Below are positions 1 to 12,800 of a stretch of 64,000 nt of DNA, piece after piece. The stretch spans positions 9,114,043 to 9,178,042 of the forward strand of contig CM055742.1 of NCBI GenBank assembly GCA_029465975.1, read 5' to 3'. This DNA is from Dallia pectoralis. Taxonomy: Eukaryota > Chordata > Actinopteri > Esociformes > Umbridae. Numbering within the stretch: the first letter of the stretch is position 1; each line of letters starts with the position of its first letter. The notes under the pieces are model-generated. The model searched no databases. It was not told the DNA's origin and saw nothing but the letters and a program-made list of their open reading frames with translations. The translations under genes were made by a program, and so were the position numbers.

Positions 1-437
1 ACACACCTCTACAGCAAGAAAAATCTAGATGAGTCATTCAATATTGTGACACCATTAACAGCAGCCGTTTACAGCGATCACAGATGGCCTCTAGCTAGCT
101 GTAAAGTGTTCAGACAGTGCTCTTTGCATACTCGCCATTGTAATAGCACGCTAAAGACATGGTCAAAACACATGATCCACCTTGAAAGGAGTGGGTTGAT
201 TGAAACATTAGTTTGTTCCCGTGTTTTTTAGCACGACTTGAACTGGACAGGGACTTAAGCAGACACATCCAAATAATGCAGAAGACAATATTCAAAACAC
301 ATGTTAGTTGACATTCTCTAGTGACTTTATAAGTAATCCATGCCCTACTTATTGGTGTAATCACATCAGCAGTACACTATAAATGAGCCAACTGTACTCG
401 TAACATGCAATGACATCGCATCTACTACCATTCTTAC

Positions 438-574
438 CTGTAGTAAGACAGCAACCCGTTGCTCAGGACAAACCATCGTCGCTGGTAGCCTTTAATGTAA
501 TTAGTCCATTTGAATAGCCATCCTTTGTACGTGTCTCCGGCCGGAGTCGGAGTGGGCGACTTTGGCTCCGACAT
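438..574 (-). CDS. osbp: Oxysterol-binding protein, first coding exon (gene continues outside window)
   Basis: On the minus strand an ATG at 574-572 opens a 137-nt exon of 45 codons plus two bases, ending in a good donor (AG|GTAAGA, GT at 437-436). It reads a short Ser/Pro/Thr leader (MSEPKSPTPTPAGD) and then the start of a PH domain, including GWLFKWTNYIKGYQRRW and FVLSNGLLSYYR. This matches the PH domain of vertebrate OSBP; the Ile in WTNYI favours OSBP over OSBP2, but the paralogue is not certain. OSBP is a sterol/PI4P exchanger at ER-Golgi contacts, and its PH domain binds Golgi PI4P and ARF1. An in-frame TGA seven codons upstream (595-593) supports this start if the 5' UTR is contiguous. 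The leader lacks the long Gly/Ala-rich tract of human OSBP. Exon 2 is not within bases 1-437, so it lies off the left edge. Confidence 0.85.
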
Positions 575-1760
575 TACGACAGCCCGAGGCTTCACAATAA
601 GCTATATGCGACTGGGGATCTGGGAAGATGAAAACCAGCACTGTGTGAGCCAAAGGGGTACTACGGAAATGTATAAATCAAGATACTTTACGGATCACTT
701 AAGCCTTAAATTAAGATGTCATTGTCAGTGCTGAAGGATGAACAACACAGCTTGTTAAGTCCCTATGTAGAGTGCAGTCAGCAGCATCCCATTACCAATC
801 GCTGTCAACAACAACATTACTATAATCAGGCCACAGTTAACACATTTTCAAATTGTTCAAATAAAAAAATACAGACTGGAAGTAGTATAAACAACGCAGA
901 GCCGGCTATGTGTTTAGATACCAGCTGCTGTTGAGGTTATATAGGTGCTAACGCGATTAGCAGCTAGCTAGCCCGGCTGCACACCTCCATCTAGGTGCTG
1001 CTGATGTAGCTACATATGTAGTTAAATAAATTATTTAGCTTGCTGGCAGAGCTAACGCTACTCTCATCTGGTCGAACGACGCACTATTACAGAAATCACT
1101 TTTCCCCTCAACACTGCTATATCGCCGTCATCGGAAGATCAAGACGGTCATGTTTGCGGCCTAAAACCACCGCACAGCCTGGCGCTAAATTACAGTGTCA
1201 CACCGGATTCTCGACAATGACACACCGACTGACACGGGAGATTCAACCTCGGCGTGAGCGACCATCGATCGAGAGTTCATGGGTTAAGCATCAGTGTCAT
1301 ATTATTAAAAACCGTCTATAATGCATGTATGACTACTAAATGTTCAATGCAACCAACCTTGTTCCGTATATCCAGTAAAAACTGACGCAATTTCCTTGTT
1401 ACCGGCTTGACAACTTCAACATCCGTGAATGTCAGATTAGGAATTTTGTTTTGCATTAAACTCCAGTAATATTACAGTGCCGTGTGCTATCGCATTCAAC
1501 GCTTCCTATAAAGCAACAACCTTAAACTAAAGTGTCTTAACGTGGCATTAAATGTCAAGAACACAATTAATGTTGCAGTTTGTTTATCTTTGTTCTTTAA
1601 ACTTGCCCAGTATGTGTGGGGGTATTCGATTGAGCGGTGCACAGGTCTATGGCCGGTGACGTCAACGGGCAAAAGCGGCGACGGCGGTTTCTACATTCTA
1701 ATACAGTCATCTACACCACTCGGGTCCTGTTGCGAACAAGAAACAAACAAAACAAAAATC
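575..1760 (-). promoter_or_regulatory. Probable 5' flank and promoter region of osbp
   Basis: This stretch lies directly upstream of the osbp start and has no coding exon I can support. Open frames on both strands are short and match nothing. CpG-containing sequence occurs around 1,050-1,290. A CRE-like TGACGTCA is present near 1,656 next to a CG-rich segment. Calling it a promoter is inference from position. Confidence 0.3.
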
Positions 1761-2319
1761 CCATAAATTAGTTTTTTTGGGTAGAATTATTTTATTAGTT
1801 TGGTAGCTAATACATTACATTACTAAGTGAAAAAAATAATAATTCCCTGTAGTCCACATAATCCCGTCCAAAACCAGCTGTACTATTATATATTATAACC
1901 TGCACCTTTTCCCCATCCAATCTTCTATTACTGTGAAAAACTTTGTGAGATTAAATCGTGTGATTCGGCAAAAAGCACAAACAAAACATTTGAAATAAAA
2001 TGTTGAAAGGTAAATTATCTGACATTTCTCATAATCAAAGAGATGTCAGATATTTACTTTTTAACTTTCTTAAATGCCTGATCATTTATAATTGGATGTA
2101 ATTTTAAATGCCCAAAGCACAATTTACCATACATAGTTTTCCAAGACAGTGGTTATTTTCTGCTGGCAGAAGGGTCAATTCTGTAGTGGAATGCAACCAT
2201 TCAACTTCATTATTCACAATGATGCAGTCTGGAACGTTTCATTTTATTGGCTGGACCTTCCTGATGACCAAGTAGGATTCATGTCAGATCAGGTCAGGAG
2301 AGATAAAGCCCACTAACCA

Positions 2320-2445
2320 CATTAAAATGGCAGCTGCCCTTAATACTAAACCTGTCCACAGGTGCTCGCTGCATGCTTCTCTGAGGTAGAAGCTGTTCTT
2401 GCCCTTGTCGTATGTGATCTTCAGGTGATGTGCTTGGTTTCGAAT
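2320..2445 (-). pseudogene. Possible FERM-like exon relic
   Basis: The minus strand reads an open coding-like segment containing HHLKITYDKGKNSFYLRE followed by ACSEHLWTG. This resembles the end of a FERM C-lobe, where 'KHLWK' precedes an 'EHHxFF' motif. No continuation of the FERM domain follows, and flanking codons run into stops. It is probably a stray exon copy. The family cannot be named, and chance resemblance is possible. Confidence 0.25.
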
Positions 2446-2559
2446 TGTTCTGTAGTTATTTTGGTGTTATGCAACCATGTGTTTACATTTTTTTTATTTA
2501 ATCCCATCCGCTAGATTGGGTTTAAAAATAGTATAATATGTGCAACATTTACATTTGTG

Positions 2560-2705
2560 GTTGCTAAAAGCCTAGTGGTTAAAAGCTTAAGGTCGCCGGT
2601 TACAATCTCAAACCTTAAGTAAAAACACTACTGTTGTTCCGCCTTGTGAAAAGGGCTTGAACTAAACTGCTATGTTAAATCAATCTGGATTATAATATCT
2701 GCAGT
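2560..2705 (+). repeat. Degenerate tRNA-derived SINE
   Basis: The sequence shows an A-box-like TAGTGGTTAAAAG, a B-box-like GGTTACAATCTC about 20 bases later, and then a body like the common fish SINE (CTTGTGAAAAGGGCTTGAACTAAACTGCT, cf. 'CCTTGAGCAAGGCACTTAACC'). Promoter boxes and body have decayed. No intact cloverleaf is seen, so it is not a tRNA gene. Confidence 0.55.
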
Positions 2706-3281
2706 TTTTTTTAAATATAAAAACATTTGAAATGTTTAAGAAACTGACTGGAGTTAATTTATCAGATATTAATGTATTCCAAACTATCCAGTCAGCTTTG
2801 AGGATTTCCCTGCCTTGCTCTCATCCTATCTGTTAGGGGTTGGTTTGGGAGTATGCTAAAAGCTAACTGAGGTCATCAGGTGAGTGAACATGTACACACA
2901 GACCATGTTATACCTCTATACATCGACCCATGTGATATGTTGGAAAAACAGGGAGCGCCAGCTGTAAGAACAGTATAGTGCCGGTTTGAGAAATGCTAAT
3001 CCCTGGCTAATGTCTGGACCAAGCAGACTGGGAGATCTTTTGGGACGGAACAGAATTAACTTAACTGTTAACATAATTTATTACTGGGGTTATATAAAAA
3101 AATATGTATGGTGTATGTTAGCTGGATTTATTCCAATGTGAATTGATGTAGCTAATGCCGTAGAACACAACACTTGATTGATGTTTTTTGCAAGGCCTAG
3201 AGAAGTCAGTTTGAGAATGTATAAAAGTGTTTCCATGAAATGTGTCTTTAAGTGTACAAACAATACCATACAGATAATTGG

Positions 3282-4087
3282 TTACTCTCCAGTAACTTTA
3301 TGAATCTGCATGTGCACAATTAGACGCCGGTTGTATGTGTAGCCTTTTCCACAGACACAACAGATACACGGTCGTTCTTTTGTGTGAGTCAGCGTATGAA
3401 CATCAAGATCTATTATCCGGTTGAAGCTTTTCCTGCAGTTTCCACAGCTGAATGGTTTATTCCCTGTGTGTGTCTGTACATGCTCAGCCAAGTGACCCCT
3501 GCGATTAAAGCTTTTTCCACAGTCGCCACAGCGAAATGGTTTCTCTCCTGGACAAATCCCTGAATCCACCTGCAATCCAACTAGTTTGCCACCTGCAATC
3601 CAACTAGTAATGATTTTCCTCGTCTGGAGAGACATTAGGAATTGGAAGAAACTTTAGGTCATTCACTGTATCAATGGGTTTATCCACCGTGGGTTTGGGG
3701 TTAGCCTCTCTGTTCTCCAGAGTCTGTGTTTGGGTGTCAAAAAGCCCTTGATGATACCCTACTACCAGATTGGTTCCGAGTTCATCCTGTTCCTCTTTTA
3801 TATGTGTGGGTTTTTGTTCCACCTGACCCAGACTGGGGTTCCACTCCTGCTTATGAACTTGGAACTCAGGTGTCCTCCTCCTGAGAAGCAGCAAAAGACA
3901 ACTAGATTGAGTCTACTCAATATAGTGATATCCGGGGTGTAATTGGCATCACGCATGCGCTTAGCCGCGCGTTCTCTTTAAATCGGGACATCTCTTCCTG
4001 GTACTGCGTTACCGCTCCCAAAATGTGTAGAGCGGCCATTGTTAAACGCTCATTAACAAACGTACTCAGAGGTTGTTGTTTAGCCAT
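3282..4087 (-). pseudogene. Fish-type C2H2 zinc-finger gene, broken
   Basis: The minus strand carries three pieces in the order of fish multi-zinc-finger genes. First, an ATG at 4087 opens the usual N-terminal helix (VNERLTMAALHILGAV, then QYQEEMSRFKENARL) and stops at about 3921. Second, after an acceptor-like TTCTCAG near 3880, a linker with HKQEWNPSLGQVEQKPTHIK EEQDELG reads to a stop at 3604. Third, in another frame (3635-3282), come three C2H2 fingers beginning FRCGDCGKSF, FSCGNCRKSF and CICCVCGKGY, joined by TG(N/E)KPF-type linkers. The frame shift, short finger array and a 21-bp duplicated CACCTGCAATCCAACTAGT segment near 3,570-3,610 indicate decay. An unannotated short intron is a less likely alternative. 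Intact members are presumed DNA-binding regulators. Confidence 0.6.
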
Positions 4088-5039
4088 ACTCAGTTTTTGG
4101 TATAGAGTTCAGTACTTTGTGTACCCAACAAGCGCTGAAAATCAAAACACGCTACTCAAATACTTCCGTGACGTAATTCGACGGGAGGAGTGGCAAGAAA
4201 GAGACAACAGCGACCCCAGCTGGATGGAATTAGTATCTATTTTCAATTATGTGTTTTCCCCCAAACTTTGCAACAGATAATCAGAAAGAAATGACAGACG
4301 TTTTCAGCACACTACACTAATCACGATATATTGGACACGTGACAATGAATACCTTCATTTTAAATGCACTGTGGACAAAATCTTTTGGCATTGCAAATCT
4401 GAACCTACCATTAGTCACATGTTCAGTTCACTGTCCTACTAGTGCCAACAGTGAATGTTATAAATAAATACACATTTAATCTCAAATTCTACTTCTTTTA
4501 AGTATTTCAACCGTTGACTTCGGGAACCAGAGTTTAGTTTGATGGTTATTGATTGTTATGTAAAGTGCAGGAGAGTTTTGGACCCTTATGTCTCGGATAA
4601 AGTACTTCACACCAAAGGATGGATTTCATACTTTTTTTGTCTGTGTCACTGTTTCCAAATGTTAGCAATTTAGCATATGCAGCAAAATCCAAACAAGATT
4701 CTGGTATTAAAATAGTAACTTTCTTCTACCCAAATAATAAGTCTTTAGTTTTGACATTTTAGGATTTACTGTGGTATATTGGCATTATACAACACCTTGT
4801 GTTTTATTGCTGAATTAGAAAACAGTGAACCGTGGTAAAAGCAGTATGTCACAAGGGGTTGTGGTACGGCTGAGAGGTATTCTTATGCATGATGCCTGCA
4901 CAGCTCATAAACGTGGTATATTGGCAATATTTCACAGAACTTAGAGATTGCTCTTACAGACCGGTTAATAAACTAACATACTAGTAATCTACAGTCTCAT
5001 ATACCAAGGCTATCATTCAAGCAATATTCAATATTCAAA

Positions 5040-6946
5040 CCATCTGGCAGAGCTGTAGTACTCGAGACCGGTCTCGGTCTCGAGACCGGTCTCGAGACCA
5101 CTTTTTTAAGGTCTCGGTCTCGTCTCGGTCTCGGTTACATTTGGACTCGGTCTCGACTCGGTCTCGGACAGTAAGGACTCGTAAATTCTTCCGAGACCAG
5201 CCGAGACCAGCGTAGAAATTATCCTCCACAATTTTTTCTAGAAAAATATTTAAGTATGACATGTAGAGGCTGTATTTCCATTGGCTGTATTTCGTCCAGA
5301 GTCAGACTGTTTTTTTCTGATGTGGCTTATCCCGCCAATGGCTATCTACTTTTGAAGAAAAGCCCACCCCCAGCGTCGCTAGAGCGTGCACCCATTCACG
5401 TAAATACTTCAATCTTAAACATATGCTCGATCATGTCTGCACAATCAGCCAATATATTCGTTTTGCCTATATTCAGTACATTGAGCACAAATAAATAATT
5501 TGTCCGAAAACACACAGCGGTTAGTAATTAAAATACATACATAATGTTGAAAAGCTACAGCCGACGTCCTTCCATGACTTTTCCTAAATACGTGCATTTT
5601 ACCTTGTCCCGTTTTCAGAATTGCAAAATCACAAACCAAACAATATATAAAACTACTATTTACATGTTTTTTTATACCTAAACTGCCTTCCTGTCGCCAA
5701 AATCCCACGCCGCTGGGCGTTGGTACCCTAATTGCGGTACCCAGACACCGATCACACTTCACTGAGCCTATATGGCAATGGTTGAATGGGCGATACACAG
5801 ACAAATACTACGAGAACACATATAGACAATAGTCTGATTGGCTTGGTTGAACTACAAAAAAAGAGGTACGTTTATAAAGAAATATGTTTCACTAAATAAA
5901 CAGAACGAATTCCGCCAAATACATACAGCCCCATTCATGTGTCATGCGCCTATTGCACTCAATAATTAATAACGAATGAACCACAGTGTATTCATATAGC
6001 CTACAAGAGACTTCAACAAAATATTGTTTTGTATCGAAATTAAACGAATATAAACAATAATTATTAATAGGCTAACTACAAATGGGCGATAAATGAAATT
6101 ACTCATGCACACAGAAGGACGTGGGACATACATAAGTCCGGGGGCATACGGCAGAAAGAGCATAAAACTGGAACGGTTATGGTCCGATCTATATGAAACT
6201 GAACCCGTTTTGGTCCGATCTTTATTAAACTGGAAGGGTTTTGGTCTGATCTATATGAACACTGTGCGCAGTTCAACCGGGTTAGTTTGCTGCTGTCTCA
6301 TGTGCACTCGTAACAATAATGAACACTGTGCGCAGTGCAACCGGTTCGTTTGCGTGTCCTGCTCAAGCAGACAAACAACTGAAGCTGCGTGCCTGTGGAC
6401 GGATAAATAATTATAAATAGATTTGTTTATCGGCCAATCATGCGCAAATCATTTGATTGCAAGTCGCTTGTGATCTAAAATGTGTTAGCATTTACTACAT
6501 CAACATAGGACATACAGTTTGATGGGTTTTCATTTATTCGATTTTTGGAAATTTTAATATCATAGCCTGTGCATTTTAAAATCATGGTTTTATTTTCGTA
6601 TTTTATGTTTACATAAGACAATAAATAGGCCTACATACTCTTTTAATAAAATTCATTTAATTCAGGATGACAACACAGTAGATGATCTGATGCTGTTGGT
6701 CAAGTGTTTTTTTTACATTGGTCATTGGACCAAAAACATGTCATATTATTTAGTGTTGATATGACTGGTCTCGGTCTCGGCCCCCTTTGGTATCGGTCTC
6801 GTCTCGGTCTCGGCCACCTTCGGTCTCGGTCTCGTCTCGGTCTCGGCCCCCTTCGGTCTTGGTCTCGTCTCGGTCTCGGCCCCCTTCGGTCTCGGTCTCG
6901 TCTCGGTCTCGCTTTAGGTGGTCTCGAGCACAGCTCTGCCATCTGG
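5040..6946. mobile_element. Non-autonomous hAT-like DNA transposon with GGTCTCG subterminal arrays
   Basis: The element occupies 5048-6938 (1,891 bp). Its left end reads CAGAGCTGTAGTACTCGAGA and its right end reads GGTCTCGAGCACAGCTCTG, which are imperfect terminal inverted repeats. It is flanked by a perfect 8-bp direct repeat, CCATCTGG, at 5040-5047 and 6939-6946. TIRs starting CAG with an 8-bp target duplication are the hAT signature. Both ends carry dense runs of GGTCTCG/TCTCGG (5,065-5,205 and 6,766-6,912) that could bind transposase. Inside are short direct repeats (about 6,165-6,260 and 6,258-6,360) but no recognisable transposase. A 119-codon minus frame at 5804-5445 has some paired Cys/His residues and was not identified. 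Confidence 0.85.
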
Positions 6947-7009
6947 TATATAAAAAAATCATATACCACTTTGCATTTTAAGATGGTATACCAGGTGAAT
7001 GATATAACA

Positions 7010-7570
7010 CAACTTTTATTTTATTTAACCTTTATTTATCCAGGTAGGCCGATTTAGAACAAATTATCATTTGCAACGACGACCTGACCAAGATACATTG
7101 ACAACATACAGTTACACAGTAAATACACAGAACACAAGAGTGCAAGTTCCAATGGGACACAATAAGGCAGCATGGATAAGGCAATAACAAATATATTTAA
7201 AAAAATAAATAAAGTGTGTCTAGCAGGCTGAAAACTGGTAGGATTGGCTGCCGGGTGTTGTGCAGGCTTTCGGGGTGATTAAGTCAATGTACCTAGTTGA
7301 GCGTAGACTGCGGGTGGGTAGAGCTATGCAATGGTAACAAGAGAGCTTGGGTACAGCGGGACTTTGCCTAGCAAAAAAGTTGTTACCAATTTAAAAAAGG
7401 TTGGTACCAATATGTTAAACGCCGAGTGATTAACGATGGCCAGCCGAATAATGCGTAAAGGTTGCAGTGGTGGGTGCGCATTGGTAACAAAACGTATTAC
7501 ACGATGGTAAACTACATTCAATATTTTAATTGAGTTGGCAAGTTGTTCATAATCGCAATAAAGCATCTTG
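7010..7570 (-). mobile_element. LINE-derived fragment
   Basis: The left part begins with TTATTTAACCTTTATTTATC and CAGGTAGGC, a sequence I recall from many fish interspersed repeats. The minus-strand frame from 7566 contains EQLANSIKILNVVYHRVIRF VTNA, similar to the 'LDxVYHxxIRFVTxA' motif near the C-terminus of fish non-LTR reverse transcriptase ORFs. The match is lost downstream and no catalytic RT motifs are present, so this is a truncated, decayed copy. Confidence 0.45.
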
Positions 7571-7849
7571 GGGATCTGTGGTGTGTCTTATATCATGAGG
7601 ACGAGGAGCCATTGTGCCTGTTATATTGGACATTTACCCAAATTCTGGAAAACAGCATCATCGAAATAAAACCAAAGCCAGGAGGCTTTCACACCTAGTT
7701 TATAGACTGTTGTCGATAATGAAATTGCAGCATTGTGTCATTTTAGATGTAGTACGTATTAAAATGAACACATATTAAACTTTTTGGCAGAACACTAACA
7801 CTTTAGTATAGTATTTCAATACGTTGAGGCATTTGAGCGTAATAAACAG

Positions 7850-8110
7850 ATGAGAGCTCAGTCCGGTCCGTCTATTCTTGCAAGCGGCACTGCTGTATAT
7901 CACTCCGCCTCCTCGTTGCACTGGCCAGGGTATAATGCTAATGGCTGACATTGCTGGGGCCGACAAGCGTACGTTGACTTGAGTGGATCTATCTACAACA
8001 CTGAAACGTATTGATTTTTTAAAAGTTGTATTTTGAGACACATCCTTCTCCTGGCTCTAAGAATGACCCGTTGACCATAAACTGCAACGATTATTTCTGA
8101 AAGACTGAGG
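7850..8110 (+). promoter_or_regulatory. Possible pcm1 promoter / non-coding first exon region
   Basis: The first pcm1 coding exon has its ATG 20 bases after an acceptor-like CCGACAG (ending 9842), so at least one non-coding 5' exon is expected upstream. This segment is mildly CpG-rich and ends with a donor-like GACTGAG|GTAATC near 8,110. The assignment is inference only; the true transcription start cannot be seen. Confidence 0.25.
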
Positions 8111-9090
8111 TAATCAATTTCCTTTGCCCAGGCAAGTGAAGACAATTGTCTTGCTGCTAGTTCACCAGCTAGCTAGTCAGTAGCATCATAGCGCAGCTTG
8201 CTAGCATGTTTTACTGTACGTTACTTTACCTCAGAACAAAAAAGAACTCAAGTTGACAACTTGGCGCGGCGCTAGCTGTTCTATGCTGGTGTTATGATTC
8301 ATAGTCAGCCGAACGTTTTCTAGTTTGGCGTTAACATTTTCTCACAGGCCCATCTAGTAGCTCGTTCATGAATAGTTGACCAGCTTGGAAGTTTGATACG
8401 GCCACTGCCACCGTGCTAGCTAAGCAAGTGCTCTCTGTTGTTATCATTGTGTATTCTTATATCTAACTACAAATGCCACTACAACAAGGGATGCGGCTAA
8501 TTCTTCCATACCCATGGTGCGTTTTTAACATACACTTTTTTACACCTTCAATGATTCGAAATAAATCATAACTAGCCTAGTTACTTGAGCTAACGAGAGT
8601 TAGCCTTCAAGGTATTTTTCGGTTACAGAATTCCTACACTGTCTCGCGGGGAGGGGGGCTGCAACTGTTACCATAGTAACTCATGGCTTTCTAACTAACT
8701 AACTAATTAACTAACTAACTTGTTATTACTATACACTAATACCGATGAACGTATATAATAGCTCTAAGCGTTGATTTTTCTTTTTTATTACAATAGTTGC
8801 TTGTTCTATTATATTGTGTTTATGTGTGTCAATTTAGTAAACCCTTACATGTTTGTCTCGTTACGGGGGCGCGTGTTGTTGTTAGTTGACAGTTGGCTCG
8901 CGCATACGTCCTCTGACGTGGAGGGAATATCGGATCTCTTCCCGGGAATTTGAGTGGGACATTGAATCAGCCTTAAAATTACTGTCGTTAAGGTTATCAG
9001 GACGAAATTTAATTTAATCTGCGACCTGCCAAACGGGGGAAATTTGGTGTCTCCTGACTCCGTACACCTCTGCGCTTGATAATCGATAGG

Positions 9091-9150
9091 TACGGTTTTA
9101 TTGGTTATCGTACGGTATTATTGGTTGTCGTACGGTATTATTGGTTATCG
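9091..9150. repeat. 20-bp tandem repeat, 3 copies
   Basis: The unit TACGGTATTATTGGTTATCG is repeated three times head to tail with one or two differences per copy. It lies in the presumed first intron or 5' flank of pcm1. Confidence 0.9.
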
Positions 9151-9862
9151 TATTTCAATTCCCTGTTTAAGTTACCAACCTTGACTCGACATAAAACAGA
9201 CTGACTGAGTATTATTGATAACATGTTATGATATGGCGTGTTTTACTGCTTTCCATGTGATACAATGTAATGTTAAGTCAGATTTGCTGTATGTATTATA
9301 ATTTAACGGTTTCGCGATGGTATTATTAACACAGCCAACCCAGGTATCTTGTTCTTCTCTTTCACCGTGTTGCAAATTTTCTACTTTACCAGCGATATTT
9401 CGGATGTCGTTTCTCTAACTTTGCACCTATAGCAGACACTGTCATTCAGCGGTACTTCTACAAAATAAATACCAACTGGTATATCTACAGGAAAACCACA
9501 ACATTTCAACTTATTTTCAAGTGTTTATTTAGTTGATTCATCGAATAGTTTTAGTCCAGAACAGCCATAACACCTTCTGTCTGGTGTTTCCATTGTCCAT
9601 GTACACAGTTGTGTGACCCTTTGGGTGGATTGGAGCTCTAATAAATTGACCGGCAAGCGGGTGGCTTTGGGTTTTTTAATGTCATTTGGCCTGTACACTG
9701 TACAAAATGACAAAAAGGTGGATATACACTAACAGGATTAGTATATTAGTATGTAGGCATGGTGCGTGTATGCACCTTTCTCTCCTGTCCAAAGAGGCTG
9801 TGTGTTGATCGTTGACTGACTGTGCATGTCAACAACCCGACAGGTGCTGAGCGACAGCGAAC

Positions 9863-12800
9863 ATGGCAACAGGGGGCGCCTCCTTTGATGAGCAGGAGCT
9901 GCACAACTGGACGGTTACCAACGGCAGCAGCCTAGAAGACAGGCTGAACAACATGGTAGGGAGGGGAACAATGGAACCCCTGTTCCCTATAAAGGTTCTA
10001 GAGAGCTTTTTTTTTAATAACGTTCTTAAGACCTGAGAGGTTCTAAAGACCTAGATGTGAAATGTACACAGTTACTGTGATGTAATGTTTGAAATGTACA
10101 TAATGCCAGTAAACCAGTTGCTATGAATATCAAATGCATGTATTTTATTATTTCTTCTTTTTCCCTTTGTGAAGCACATTGAATTGATTCTATGCATGAA
10201 TTGTGCAATATAAATACACTTGCTTGCTAATGCCCTGTGTTTGAACCGATACTAGTTCACTTAAAAAAATAATTGGGAATGGACACCTATCAGGCTGCAT
10301 CCTGACTGGAGATTTCTGGTTGTAACTTGGTATTAAAGTCTTAAATACTTTTCTTTTATCTGTGACTGCACAGAATAACCTAATGTTATTTTGTACGATT
10401 TAATTCTCCTGACATAGCCTAGTGACATCCAAGCAGTAATCATTTTAATGAGATATAAAGCAAGGAATATTATGCAATTTGTCAGTTGCTCTGCAGCGGT
10501 TTCACTTTAATGCAGTTCTTATACTGATTCAGGCCCTTCGATGACGTTAGCCTGGCAACCGCTTCGCTTACATCCTATTTGAAATGGAAGTTCATTGCAC
10601 CTCCCCTTTGGGAAATGTCAGAGTGCTTATCAAGCAACTGCTGTGTAGTCCAGAACACACTGTAACCCTCAACACAGCGTAATGTGAATGTTACATTGGT
10701 TTCTCTTTTAAATTTTTATGGTGCAGTTCTACTAGATATGCAGCTAGGATATGATATCTTACTTTTAACCGTTTGCGTAAGAAAATGTGATACTTGCCCA
10801 GAATCAGATGTGATGGGAAACTTCACCATAACGCATCTTTTAAACGATACCCCTCTCTAACTCTCCCTCCATCAGGACTGGGGTGTCCAGCAGAAGAAGG
10901 CAAACCGCTCGTCCGAGAAGAACAAAAAGAAGTTTGCCGCCGGGGGCGTCCCGGGGGAGAGCCGGCTGACCAACGACATCTCGCCGGAGTCCACGCCGGG
11001 TGCCGGGCGGAGAAGGGCTCGCACCCCCCACTCCTTTCCCCACGTTAAGTACACCACCCAGATGTCCGTGCCAGATCAGGCTGAACTGGACCGTCTGAGA
11101 CAGAGGATCAACTTCACTGACCTGGACGAGGTGAGTGTCGCAATGTCTCTCCCAGGACCCGTCCAATCTCAATCACTTTGTGCAGGAGTCTCTGGGTGTT
11201 TTTATATATATATATATGTATATACATACATACATACATACACATATATATATGTCCAAATGTAAGCACACTCTCTGCGAAGATTTTTGTTTGCCGTTGT
11301 GCTTTACGTTTTTTGTGAAGTTTGTCTATTATGGAAGTGTTTTGTTTTTAGTAAATGTGGCGTCTGGCTTGCCGCAAAACATCTGGTACGTCTCGGTGCG
11401 ATGACCTATCTATGGAATTGCTTGGAAAGGCAGGCTACGCTGTGTTAATTGGCTCATGAATAAAACTGATGGAAAAATACATTATGCTATTCTGGTTAAC
11501 TATAATGCAATTTTACAGTCCTCTTCATGGTTGCAGTTGGGATACTTTTCGATACAGGCAGGGAATTGATGTTGCACAACAAGAAATCGTTGTCTTTGTT
11601 TTTCTGTGTTTTGCGTTAATGTGTTTTGCAGAGGAGTGTGGGCAGTGACTCTCAGGGCCGTGTCACGGCAGCCAACAACCAGCGGCAGCTGGCGGCAGAG
11701 AACAAGAAGCCCTACAACTTTCTGCCGCTCCACGTCAACACCAACAAGAGATGTGAAGTGCCTTCTGCCTCTGCTCCTTCTACGCCGTCCGTTCTGGCTA
11801 CCGCCAAGAAGCAAAGCCCCGGCCTCCTCGTCCGCAGGGACGCCTTTGCCCCATCTTTGCCCAGCAAGGACCTGCTTAGCCAAGGTAGAGGGGCCGAGAG
11901 AGGTCCTCGTCCCTCCGCAAACGACGAAAGGGAAGATCCCAGCATCGACAGTAGCCAGGTAGCTGACGTCTAGCTGTCCTGCTCTGCTGACAGTTTAGTT
12001 CTTGTCTGTTTTCTTAACTGTTTTTTATTTTAATTTAATCAAGTGATTAACCAACAATTTGGCTACTGACCAGTGTTTCCTACACCACGGACAAAATCTT
12101 TCCCATTGGCCCAAAATGACATGTAGCAGCTTAGCTGAATGGTCCCGAACCAAACATGGTCATCATTAATGAAGGAACAGTAGCTAGTTTACCAGAAGGG
12201 GAAATATGTACAAAAGAATGCTTATCTGGTTCTGATCAGCCTGTGTCTTCCTCTGTCACTTGCACGCGATATCTATATTTGAGTTCTCCCAGTTTATCCC
12301 AATTTCTTTGAAATTTGAAACGCACCGTTGCTGGACAAAAAATAAATTAAAGAAAGCCATTTGGAAGACAATGTATCTTTAAGCATAAGTTCACCAAAAT
12401 AACAATCTATTTGTACCGTTCAACTAATATATTTTTCCAATTCCTTATTATAAGATTTTTTTGAGTTTGTAAAGAAGAGAAATGTACAAATGTCTCTTAA
12501 CGGTTGTTTGGCTGCTAGTCTTGGCTCACCTAATCTAGCAAAGTAATCAAATAAAACCAAGTAATATACAATTCAAAAATAATTTCATTTAATAATGTGA
12601 GTGAATGTTCTGTTTATTCCCCCCCATTCCACTGAACCGATTATTCTGGGCTGTGTTCAGCCTATCACGCGACCTTATGCTGTGTTCAGCCTATCACACG
12701 GCCTTCTGCTGTGTTCAGCCTATCACGCGGCATTCTCTAATCCTGCTCCTATATCAAAAGTAGAACAGGAATGGGAGGCGAACGACTCTGTGATGAAACC

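Noticed and set aside
5445..5804. 119-codon frame inside the hAT-like element as a transposase
   Set aside because: Too short, and it lacks the hAT catalytic and dimerisation motifs; the few Cys/His pairs are not enough.
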